Assembly (NCBI GenBank): GCA_903909905.1
Contig: CAIVXP010000403.1
Span: forward strand, 1-15,085
DNA from: Akkermansiaceae bacterium
GTDB lineage: Bacteria; Verrucomicrobiota; Verrucomicrobiia; Verrucomicrobiales; Akkermansiaceae
Length of the DNA stretch: 15,085 nt
Direction: 5' to 3'
The notes beneath the pieces are model-generated. The model did not search any database. It was not told where the DNA came from and saw only the letters and a list, made by a program, of their open reading frames with translations. Numbering within the stretch: position 1 is the stretch's first letter; every line of letters begins with the position of its first letter. The position numbers and the translations under genes were made by a program. Below, in pieces: positions 1 through 5,872 of the stretch.

Positions 1-527
1 TCCTCCGGTAAGTCCTTGGCGAGCGCAAACCACTTACCCTTGCCATTCTGGATCTTCTCCATCAGCTCCGTGCGCTTCATGCCAAGTGGCCTCGCCAACA
101 CGCTCACGGCGTGATCCAAATGCTTGCGCACGATTTCCTCGTCCGTGTCGCGCTCGAGAATTTCCCCGCGCAGGCTGACTATCTGCCGGCGTTGCACGGC
201 CGCGTCCAATCGATCCCAGCCATCAGTCGAGCTCAACTCCTTGCAGGCAAGGCCGAAACTCGCCTGCTTCGGATCATCCAAATGGTTGCGATCTAGAAAA
301 AGCGTCGAAACCGGAATGCTCTTGGCGATCTGCTCCTCGCGGCAGTCGACAATCATGCCGCGCACTGCCGGCAGTTCCTCAATCCGGTGAAACGCCTTGC
401 GCGAGCTCTCCGCGTAGCGCTGACGGTTAACCAACTGAATCTGAACCAGCCGCCACGAGAGCACACTCAAGCCGATCACAAGGATCGAGAAGAGGGTGAT
501 GCAGCGAGCTTGGAACGATGAGGTCAC
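1..527 (-). CDS. ftsI: Class B penicillin-binding protein, FtsI-like (5' part only)
   Basis: This is the N-terminal 175 codons of a septal peptidoglycan transpeptidase; the catalytic domain lies beyond the window edge. The start is a GTG at 525-527, because no ATG occurs in frame before the conserved region and an in-frame TGA (the ftsL stop) sits two codons upstream. Residues about 10-30 form one membrane segment (ITLFSILVIGLSVL...). It is followed by the typical start of a PBP dimerisation domain, with ELPAVRGMIVDCREEQIAKS and then IPVSTLFLD. This matches the 'RGxIxDRNGxxLAxS' pattern of FtsI/PBP2 proteins, though the usual DRNG is DCRE here. Position after mraZ, rsmH and ftsL on the same strand is the standard division-cluster order and favours FtsI over an elongation PBP2. 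No SxxK, SxN or KTG motif can be checked. Confidence 0.85.
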   Translation of the reverse strand, partial: MTSSFQARCITLFSILVIGLSVLSWRLVQIQLVNRQRYAESSRKAFHRIEELPAVRGMIVDCREEQIAKSIPVSTLFLDRNHLDDPKQASFGLACKELSSTDGWDRLDAAVQRRQIVSLRGEILERDTDEEIVRKHLDHAVSVLARPLGMKRTELMEKIQNGKGKWFALAKDLPE

Positions 528-530
528 GAA

Positions 531-872
531 TCAGGGTGCGGCGGACGCAACGGCGCGCGGGTCGGCGGGGCTTGGGTTTACTTCTTCAACAATCGCACTG
601 GAAATCGCAATGAGCTCCGAACCGTTTTCGGAAAGCTGTTTGCGGAGCTCGAAGCGGTTTAGCAATTTGTCCATCCGCATCTGGGTGGTGTGCATGTCGA
701 GACGGTATTGCTCGATGTCGCGCTCGATCTTGTCGATGTCGCGGTTGACCTGCACTTGGCGGTTCTTGAGGTAGGCGTAATAAACTCCGCCGCCCGCAAC
801 AGTGGCTGCGGCAAGAATCAGAGCGGCTATAATGAATGCGGGTGTGCGCGTTTGATTGCGGCGGCGGTTCAT
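531..872 (-). CDS. ftsL: FtsL-like small bitopic cell division protein
   Basis: This 113-aa protein has a short basic cytoplasmic N-terminus (MNRRRNQTR), one membrane helix at about residues 12-34, and a periplasmic stretch with heptad-like spacing of hydrophobic and charged residues at about 35-80 (coiled coil). A low-complexity Ala/Pro tail follows. That topology and size are those of FtsL, which pairs with FtsB and helps recruit and activate FtsW/FtsI at the septum. FtsL sequences are poorly conserved, so the call rests on topology plus position between rsmH and ftsI. The ATG overlaps the rsmH stop as ATGA, which implies translational coupling. Its TGA is in the same frame as the ftsI start. 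Confidence 0.75.
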   Translation of the reverse strand: MNRRRNQTRTPAFIIAALILAAATVAGGGVYYAYLKNRQVQVNRDIDKIERDIEQYRLDMHTTQMRMDKLLNRFELRKQLSENGSELIAISSAIVEEVNPSPADPRAVASAAP

Positions 873-1840
873 GGTGTTTTTTCCAATAGACGGGCGACTC
901 GCAGTTTTGAACTGCGCGACCGAGGGTTGGCGGCAATTTCCGCAGCGCCGGGCGCAATGGCCTTGCGTGCGAGGAGTTGAAACTGAAAATCGGGATTCGG
1001 ACGGGGCGCAGGCCAGCCCGGCTCATCGATCAAAGGCGTCGAGCGGTGACGCAGATAGCGTTTCACCAATCGATCCTCGAGGCTGTGGAAAGTGATCACC
1101 AAAAGCCTGCCACCAGGCTTGAGCACCTGAGGCACGGCGGAAAGTGCGGCAGCGAGGGATTCGAGCTCTTCATTGACCGCCATGCGGATCGCTTGAAACG
1201 CACGCGTTGCCGGATGGATGCGGCCTTGGCGACCTACTGCCGCTTCGATGCACGACGCAAGCTCAAGCGTGGTGGTGAAAGGTTTCACTTCGCGTTGTTT
1301 CACCAAGGCCGCCGCAATGCGCCGGGCTTTGGGCTCTTCGCCAAATTCAAACAAAATGCGTGTGAGCTCGGCTTCGCTCGATTGATTCACCAATTCCGCC
1401 GCCGTGCGCGGACTCGATGGCCCCATCCGCATGTCAAGCGGGCCTTCGCGCATGAATGAAAACCCACGCGCCGCGGAATCCAGCTGACGCGATGAGACGC
1501 CCAAATCTAGAAGCAAGCCATCGGCCTTGCGTCCGGCCTTGATCGCTGGGATTTCCAGCATGTTGGAAAAATTTCCCTCCCAAGTTGAGAAGCGCGAACC
1601 ATAGCTCGCCAGTCGCGCGCGCGTGTGCTCGAGCGCCTCGGGATCACGATCCACACCGAGCACTTCGGCGCCGGCCTTGAGAAACATCTCGCTGTGGCCA
1701 CCGCCACCAAGCGTCGCATCAATGATGAAATCGCTCGGCTTGGCATTCATCCACTCGGCCACCTCCGCAGGTAAAACCGGCAAATGGTACTTGCCCTTGT
1801 CCTGCGCCTCATCCGGCGAGTTGACTTCGCTCATCACCAT
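869..1840 (-). CDS. rsmH: 16S rRNA (cytosine-1402-N4)-methyltransferase RsmH (MraW)
   Basis: RsmH methylates N4 of C1402 in the 16S rRNA decoding centre using S-adenosylmethionine. From the chosen ATG (1838-1840) the product is 323 aa, close to the family's usual 310-320. The family's N-terminal signature KYHLPVLPAEVAEWM is at 17-31. The SAM-binding DATLGGGGHS is at 41-50 and VDRD at 63-66. LLLDLGVSSRQLDSAARGFS is at 109-128, HPATRAFQAIRMAVNEEL at 209-226, and VITFHSLEDRLVKRYLR at 248-264. A second ATG (1832-1834) would remove two residues. The frame stays open upstream to an ATG at 2198-2200, giving 443 aa, but the extra 120 residues come from a repeat-bearing region and have no RsmH counterpart. 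I judge that extension non-coding. Confidence 0.95.
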   Translation of the reverse strand: MVMSEVNSPDEAQDKGKYHLPVLPAEVAEWMNAKPSDFIIDATLGGGGHSEMFLKAGAEVLGVDRDPEALEHTRARLASYGSRFSTWEGNFSNMLEIPAIKAGRKADGLLLDLGVSSRQLDSAARGFSFMREGPLDMRMGPSSPRTAAELVNQSSEAELTRILFEFGEEPKARRIAAALVKQREVKPFTTTLELASCIEAAVGRQGRIHPATRAFQAIRMAVNEELESLAAALSAVPQVLKPGGRLLVITFHSLEDRLVKRYLRHRSTPLIDEPGWPAPRPNPDFQFQLLARKAIAPGAAEIAANPRSRSSKLRVARLLEKTP

Positions 1841-2236
1841 GCAAGGGGCATCGCCCGCGATCGGTGAAGCCTCACGCGAAACCTCGCGCGATTTTGAAAG
1901 CCACGATAGCCGCGCGGACAACCAGCCGGAAGCCGCGCGAACCATCGCATCCATGAGCGCCGGATGCTCCGTCCCGGGAGATCGCGTGCGCCCGTCCTTG
2001 AAAGTCCCCGGACGCCGCGCCGCCAACCAGCCAGGTGCGGCGCGGACATCCGTTGCGTTGCCAAAACCCCTCGCCGTCCCGGGCGCGAGGTCTTGTGTGG
2101 CAGGAAATTTTTTCAATGCCCCCATCGAGCGCAGACCGCGAGCTCCACCGATCGGCGCGCAGGCCGCCTCGGTGATTGGCGCGGATGATGTGAGCCACAT
2201 GATGGATTGCTTGTGATGGGGTTGATGAATGAGTGA
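1841..2236 (-). other. mraZ-rsmH spacer with inserted repeat
   Basis: A 396-bp stretch without a recognisable gene separates mraZ from rsmH, where bacteria usually have a few to a few tens of bases. It is GC-rich and contains two copies of a roughly 105-bp unit with hairpins, listed separately. It also has a further imperfect stem, with CCTCGC at 2069-2074 pairing to GCGAGG at 2085-2090. The rsmH frame is open across almost all of it, but the encoded residues (Arg, Ala, Pro and Ser rich) match nothing I recognise. I infer an inserted repetitive element rather than an rsmH domain. Confidence 0.6.
1894..2083. repeat. Two tandem copies of a ~105-bp hairpin repeat
   Basis: Three blocks recur at nearly constant distance: TTGAAAG at 1894 and 1998, CAACCAGCC at 1919 and 2024, and CCGTCCCGGG at 1969 and 2074. 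The offsets are 104, 105 and 105 bp. In each copy CAACCAGCC lies in the loop of an inverted repeat. Copy A has CGCGCGG (1911-1917) against CCGCGCG (1933-1939). Copy B has CCGCGCCGC (2015-2023) against GCGGCGCGG (2037-2045), a perfect 9-bp stem. The arms differ in sequence between copies yet still pair, which suggests selection for the structure. The period is 35 codons, so both copies read in one frame on the minus strand with a shared VRAAxGWLxAR peptide pattern. It resembles REP-type intergenic repeats in style; the family is not identified. Confidence 0.7.
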
Positions 2237-2689
2237 TCAGAAAATTCCAAGGTCGTCGCTTTCGTCTTCGCGGGTCTCAATATTGAGTACGCGCTCGAAA
2301 TTCGCTTTGCTCCAAATTTCAAAATGAATGCCACGGCCGGCCAACACGACTTCGGAGTCTGCCTCGATGCCGGCCTTCTCGCTCAGGTCCTTCGGCACCA
2401 GCAATTTGCCCTGCTCGTTGAGCGAAACCTCACGACACAACATCGCCAACTTGCCCAGCAGCTTACCCTTCTCGACCGGCGACTTGTCGCTGCTTTGAAT
2501 CAACGAAACTTTTTCACCATAGGCCTCATGGCTCAGCACCTTCACCAAGGGCATCTCATGCTCCTTGGAAAACAGCAGAAACAAAACGCCGCCCGCCTCC
2601 GGGCGCCATGCCGTCGGCACGGAAACCCGAAACTTGGGGTCCATCTTGTAGGGAGTGAATCCCTTGTATCGCTGGTAGTTGCTGCTCAC
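2237..2689 (-). CDS. mraZ: Transcriptional regulator MraZ
   Basis: MraZ is a DNA-binding protein with two SpoVT/AbrB-type half domains that usually controls its own division and cell-wall cluster. The second half is clear: REVSLNEQGKLLVPKDLSEK fits the 'DxxGRxxIPxxLR' pattern and is followed by VVLAGRGIHFEIWSKANFE. The first half is weaker (YKMDPKFRVSVPTAWR in place of LDxKGRxxxP). From the GTG at 2687-2689 the protein is 150 aa, close to the usual length of about 145-155. The frame also allows a TTG at 2717-2719 (160 aa), but that start would abut the presumed operator repeats. No Shine-Dalgarno sequence decides between them. It is first gene of the division cluster, ahead of rsmH, ftsL and ftsI. 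Confidence 0.9.
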   Translation of the reverse strand: MSSNYQRYKGFTPYKMDPKFRVSVPTAWRPEAGGVLFLLFSKEHEMPLVKVLSHEAYGEKVSLIQSSDKSPVEKGKLLGKLAMLCREVSLNEQGKLLVPKDLSEKAGIEADSEVVLAGRGIHFEIWSKANFERVLNIETREDESDDLGIF

Positions 2690-2721
2690 GACGAAACCCG
2701 GATGACGCTCGGGTGGCAATG

Positions 2722-2748
2722 AAATACACTAAAATACACTCAACCCAC
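2722..2748 (-). promoter_or_regulatory. Decamer repeats before mraZ, possible MraZ operator
   Basis: On the plus strand AAATACACT occurs at 2722-2730 and again at 2732-2740, followed by CAACCCAC. On the minus strand this gives AGTG-type motifs one helical turn apart, preceded by GTGGG (2744-2748). Characterised MraZ proteins bind about three short GTGG/TGGG direct repeats with 10-bp spacing in front of mraZ. The position and spacing fit that, but only one of the three units has the GTGGG core. Assignment as an autoregulatory site is inference. Confidence 0.4.
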
Positions 2749-2998
2749 AAGAAAAAATAGGGGTCGGCGAAAGATAATTTTATTCGTTTGATTATCAATG
2801 AGTTGAGAATCCAAACTTGATCGATTTTTCTAAATTTTAACGCCCGATTGGCTCAAAATTTGAAAAAATTAGCCCGTTTCAGCAAAAAATTAGGGGCTGA
2901 TTTCAAGTTTTCTGGCCACCAGTGTACTTCACAGGCACTCCGGTGGACTCGGGCGCAGGAGCCGAATTGGCCCATTGGCGGCGGCGGAAAAACGCAGC
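2749..2998 (-). promoter_or_regulatory. AT-rich promoter region of the mraZ cluster
   Basis: The bases between the phoH stop and the mraZ repeats are strikingly AT-rich from about 2750 to 2910, against GC-rich coding DNA on both sides. They include A/T tracts and an exact direct repeat, AAAAAATTAG, at 2863-2872 and 2884-2893 (21 bp apart). A minus-strand TTGATAATCAA (an inverted repeat around one base) lies near 2787-2797, with TAAAAT close by as a possible -10 element. No confident -35/-10 pair stands out. The part nearest phoH (2916-2946) can fold as CCACCAGTG with CACT and GGTGG, but no T-run follows on the minus strand, so I do not call it a terminator. No gene is visible here. Confidence 0.4.
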
Positions 2999-4537
2999 TT
3001 ACATCAGCCTTGCGCCGGCCTCCGCAAGTTCGGAGCGCTCGCCGCGGTTGAGCGCGACATGCGCGACGAAGTCCTGACCTTTGAGACGGTTGCGCGTGTA
3101 GACGAGGCCATTGCTGCGGCTGTCGACATAGGGATTGTCGATCTGCGCCGGATCGCCGACGAGCACGAGCTTCGAGTCGCGCGACATGCGGGTGACAATC
3201 GTCTTGGCCTCCTGCGGCGTGAGTTGCTGCGCTTCGTCGAGGATGAAGAAACGATTCGGGATCGAACGGCCGCGGATGTAGCAGAGTGCTTCGATTTCGA
3301 GGATGCCCTGCTCCATGAGAATTTCGTAAGGTTTTTTAACGCCTGCGGGGTTCGGAGCCGCATTGGCCTTTTGCTGCTTGCGGCGTGGGCCGAGCGGCGT
3401 GTTCGGGCGCATGAGAAGATCAAGGGCATCGTGAATCGGTTGCAGCCATGGACGCATTTTTTCGTCGAGCGACCCCGGCAGAAAACCAAGCTGCTCGCCC
3501 ATCGCCACCACTGGGCGGCTGACGGTGATGCCGTTGTAGCGGCGGTTGAACATTTCGTGAAGACCGGCCGCGACAGCGACGAGCGTCTTGCCCGTGCCGG
3601 CGTGACCATAGCATGTCACAAGCGAAATCTCCGGGTTGAGCAACGCATCGATGAGGCATCGCTGGCCGAGGTTGAGCGGCTTGAGCGACTGTCCGTCGGG
3701 AATCTTGAGTGCCTCGGGAAAATTGAGTCGCACGAATCTGCCGTCGGCCACGCGGCGTGCCGGCATGGTTTGCTTTTCACTAACACCGAGTAACACATAC
3801 TCGTTGACTACCACACCGGCGCAACGCTCTTCTTCGAGCATGATCTCGCCCGCGCTCGCGAAGCGTTGTAACTCGCCGGGGTCGACCTCAATACGATGAA
3901 CCTCGTAGTTCGACACCTCACGCACATCGACTTTGTCGTTGAGGTAGTCCTGACACTCGATGCCGACCGCGCGGGCCTTGAGTTGCATGTTGATGTCTTT
4001 GGTAACGAGCACCACCGGCGCCGAGTTGTGCTGCATCAGCAACAGGCAAGCGGCGAGAATGCGGTGATCAACGCGCTCACGGTCGGGGAAAATGCGATGA
4101 AAAAGATTGAGCTGCTCGGAATTCTTCGGGCAGATCGCAGGATCGTAGATCACCATACGCACGGTGCCACCGAAGGGTGTTGCGACGCCGCGCGTGACTT
4201 TTTCCGAGCAGGAAAACATTTCGGTGAGCCTGCGGTGCACGCGCCGCGCGTTGGCGCCACGCTCGGTCTGCTCGGACTTGAATTTATCGAGCTCGGCCAG
4301 CACATCCACTGGAATGCACAGGTGGTTTTCCTTGAAGCGCTCGAGTGACGCCGGATCGTGCAGCAGCACATTGGTATCGAGCACATAATTTTTGACGAGC
4401 TGCGAGGGAGCGGTGAGACCGAAATCCTCGGGCTGGGAGAGTTTTGATGAACTGCGTCGCGGTTTTTTCATGCGATCCAACACACGAGGTTCATCAAATA
4501 GGGCACATTGCGATTCTTCTTCGGCTTGATTAATCAT
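2999..4537 (-). CDS. PIN domain-PhoH family ATPase (PhoH2-type)
   Basis: The product is a 512-aa fusion of an N-terminal PIN nuclease domain and a C-terminal PhoH helicase-like ATPase. Proteins of this architecture (PhoH2) have been described as RNA-unwinding and RNA-cleaving enzymes. The PIN part runs from about residue 49 to 200: YVLDTNVLLHDP at 51-62, ELDKFK at 82-87, D157, and VTKDINMQLKA at 178-188 supply the expected acidic residues. The PhoH part has Walker A GHAGTGKT (311-318), Walker B FFILDEAQQ (430-438), and the sensor-like VLVGDPAQID (458-467). The ATG at 4535-4537 is chosen because the longer frame begins with a TTG at 4622-4624 and adds a Cys/Arg-rich leader unlike the family. 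It lies upstream of mraZ on the same strand but is separated by an AT-rich region, so it is probably transcribed on its own. Confidence 0.92.
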   Translation of the reverse strand: MINQAEEESQCALFDEPRVLDRMKKPRRSSSKLSQPEDFGLTAPSQLVKNYVLDTNVLLHDPASLERFKENHLCIPVDVLAELDKFKSEQTERGANARRVHRRLTEMFSCSEKVTRGVATPFGGTVRMVIYDPAICPKNSEQLNLFHRIFPDRERVDHRILAACLLLMQHNSAPVVLVTKDINMQLKARAVGIECQDYLNDKVDVREVSNYEVHRIEVDPGELQRFASAGEIMLEEERCAGVVVNEYVLLGVSEKQTMPARRVADGRFVRLNFPEALKIPDGQSLKPLNLGQRCLIDALLNPEISLVTCYGHAGTGKTLVAVAAGLHEMFNRRYNGITVSRPVVAMGEQLGFLPGSLDEKMRPWLQPIHDALDLLMRPNTPLGPRRKQQKANAAPNPAGVKKPYEILMEQGILEIEALCYIRGRSIPNRFFILDEAQQLTPQEAKTIVTRMSRDSKLVLVGDPAQIDNPYVDSRSNGLVYTRNRLKGQDFVAHVALNRGERSELAEAGARLM

Positions 4538-4698
4538 GGATGTGGGAGTGAGAGAAAATGGACCAAGGTGGAGTGAGAAACATCGGCGACAACTCCGTAG
4601 GCAGCATGCATGGCGCCTAAACAACCGATCAAACTTCCACCTGTTTTAATCAAGATATCATGACTATCGCGAAATACTTGAGAATGACAATCGCAATC

Positions 4699-4713
4699 TT
4701 GGCACCCTGCCAA
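4699..4713. promoter_or_regulatory. Perfect palindrome TTGGCA-N3-TGCCAA, operator candidate
   Basis: TTGGCA and TGCCAA are exact reverse complements separated by CCC. The site sits in the divergent spacer, 162 bp from the phoH start and 130 bp from the transpeptidase start. A 3-base loop and the lack of a following T-run on either strand argue against a terminator. A dimeric repressor or activator site is the simplest reading; the binding protein is unknown. Confidence 0.35.
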
Positions 4714-4727
4714 AAATCCACCCTCGC

Positions 4728-4755
4728 CTTCGACCTTTGACTTCCGACTTGAAGA
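4728..4755. repeat. Degenerate 7-bp-period repeat (CTTYGAC-like)
   Basis: Consecutive heptamers read CTTCGAC (4728), CTTTGAC (4735), TTCCGAC (4742) and TTGAAGA (4749). The first three differ by one or two bases, and the fourth decays. A similar heptamer array lies at 14528-14555. This looks like an old tandem heptamer array in non-coding DNA. Confidence 0.5.
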
Positions 4756-4842
4756 CCTTCGCCTCTCTTCCTTTTCGATGTTCGTTCATGTATCGCGTGC
4801 CGGCTTGACGCCTTGCTGAGGCCACGGCATTTTTCGCCGGAG

Positions 4843-5475
4843 ATGAAATTTCTGAAAAAACTTTCCGCCACTTCGGCTTTACCATGCTTCGCGATGGTTT
4901 TGGCCATTGTGTCCTGCGCTCCATCGGGCCCAGCGCGTTCGGGCTACATGGCAGGCGTGGGCCCGGTAACGAAACAAGTCAGCAACGGTCCGCATCACCC
5001 GCCGCCAGCAATCCCAGACGATATCTCATACTGGGATGGCGATGGCGTGCCAGGCGGCCCGCTTATCAAGATCAACCGCAGCCAACAAAAGGCCTTCTTC
5101 TACAAAGGTGGGGTGCTGGTTGGCGTGTCGCGGATTTCAAGCGGCAATGAGGATCACGCTACCCCTCCGGGGAGCTACAAAATCACACAAAAGAGCAAGG
5201 ATCACAAATCCTCGCTCTATGGCGTTTTCAAGGACAAGCAGACCGGCATGACAATCAATGACAATGTCGACATCCGCGTCGACAAGATCCCGCCGGGCGC
5301 CGTCTACTATCCGGCACCGATGCCCAACTTCATGCGCTTTGCTGGCGGCATCGGCATGCACACCGGCTACCTGCCTGGGTACGCCGCCTCACACGGCTGC
5401 ATCCGCATGCCCCACCAGATGTCAGAGAAATTTTTCGAAAATGTCTCGGTAGGCACACAGGTCATTGTTGAATAA
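4843..5475 (+). CDS. L,D-transpeptidase (YkuD/ErfK family), probable lipoprotein
   Basis: This 210-aa enzyme should act on peptidoglycan in the periplasm, forming 3-3 crosslinks or attaching proteins to the wall through a catalytic cysteine. The YkuD domain covers about residues 73-210. The active site is at its C-terminal end: H173 in GMHTG, then ASHGCIRMP at 182-190 with H184 and catalytic C186. The N-terminus has a lysine-containing start, a hydrophobic core and AIVSC at 21-25, a plausible lipobox with C25 as the lipidated residue. The ATG at 4843 is chosen because it gives this signal; an upstream in-frame start at 4813 adds ten residues ahead of it. The rhodanese gene follows after 28 bp, so the two may be cotranscribed. 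Confidence 0.92.
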   Translation: MKFLKKLSATSALPCFAMVLAIVSCAPSGPARSGYMAGVGPVTKQVSNGPHHPPPAIPDDISYWDGDGVPGGPLIKINRSQQKAFFYKGGVLVGVSRISSGNEDHATPPGSYKITQKSKDHKSSLYGVFKDKQTGMTINDNVDIRVDKIPPGAVYYPAPMPNFMRFAGGIGMHTGYLPGYAASHGCIRMPHQMSEKFFENVSVGTQVIVE

Positions 5476-5503
5476 ATCCCATTGCCAATCGTCAAACAAA
5501 GCG

Positions 5504-5854
5504 ATGTTGCCAAACCCACAAACACAAATTGAAGTCAGCCCTGCCGAGGTCGCTAGCTGGATCGGACTTCCGCCACAGGAGCGCCCGCGTCTGATCGATT
5601 GCCGCGAACAAGAGGAACTCGAAATTTGCCAGATCAACGGCAATGAGTGGTTTCCGCTCAGCACGCTGGCGGAAACGCTCGATCGCTTGACCTCCGATAC
5701 CGAGCGAGGCATCGTGGTCTACTGCCATCACGGCATGCGCTCGCAGCGTGCGGCGATGTTACTACGCTCACGTGGCGTGGAAAACGCCTTTTCGATGGCG
5801 GGCGGCATTGAGGCTTGGACGGATCAAATCGATCCGTCGATGACGCGATATTGA
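5504..5854 (+). CDS. Single-domain rhodanese-like sulfurtransferase
   Basis: The product is 116 aa, the length of a single rhodanese domain, probably cytoplasmic as there is no signal peptide. RLIDCREQEEL at 29-39 is the conserved N-terminal 'lIDvRepxE' motif. The active-site loop is VVYCHHGMRS at 71-80 with persulfide-forming C74. MAGGIEAW at 98-105 is the usual C-terminal signature. Such proteins carry sulfane sulfur or serve in sulfur trafficking; the physiological acceptor cannot be told. The ATG at 5504 fits the domain; a TTG at 5465 would extend it by 13 residues and overlap the upstream gene. Its last codons contain an 8-bp inverted repeat (5818-5838), and cutA converges 18 bp downstream. 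Confidence 0.9.
   Translation: MLPNPQTQIEVSPAEVASWIGLPPQERPRLIDCREQEELEICQINGNEWFPLSTLAETLDRLTSDTERGIVVYCHHGMRSQRAAMLLRSRGVENAFSMAGGIEAWTDQIDPSMTRY
5818..5838. terminator. Inverted repeat at convergent gene ends, weak terminator candidate
   Basis: GACGGATC at 5818-5825 pairs perfectly with GATCCGTC at 5831-5838 around a 5-base loop. It lies inside the last codons of the rhodanese gene, opposite the 3' end of cutA. There is no T-run on either strand after the stem, so it lacks the hallmark of an intrinsic terminator. It could still stop or stabilise transcripts where the two genes converge. Confidence 0.25.
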
Positions 5855-5872
5855 TCGGTCTTTGCATCTGCC

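Larger units (their letters stand above)
4538..4842. promoter_or_regulatory. Divergent spacer between phoH and the L,D-transpeptidase gene
   Basis: This 305-bp region must hold the promoters for both flanking genes, but I see no convincing -35/-10 pair. It does contain small repeated and symmetric motifs. GGAGTGAGA occurs at 4545-4553 and 4570-4578, just ahead of phoH. The imperfect palindrome TCAAGATATCATGA is at 4650-4663. The perfect palindrome TTGGCACCCTGCCAA is at 4699-4713. A run of 7-bp-period repeats occupies 4728-4755. Frames open across it on the minus strand are antisense to the downstream gene and look non-coding. Confidence 0.45.

Noticed and set aside
2916..2946. Stem CCACCAGTG with CACT and GGTGG as a phoH terminator
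   Set aside because: A two-base bulge interrupts the stem, and no T-run follows on the minus strand; it may be chance.
2848..3051. Plus-strand small protein of 67 codons at the phoH-mraZ spacer
   Set aside because: Half of it is AT-rich promoter DNA and the rest is antisense to the phoH 3' end; no start signal or family resemblance.
2975..3793. 272-codon open frame on the plus strand opposite phoH
   Set aside because: It is fully antisense to a PIN-PhoH gene with clear motifs, and its translation shows no recognisable domain. GC-rich third positions leave the opposite strand free of stops.
4650..4907. Small minus-strand frame (85 codons) across the phoH-transpeptidase spacer
   Set aside because: It overlaps the signal peptide region of the transpeptidase gene antisense, has no recognisable features, and ends in the repeat-bearing spacer.
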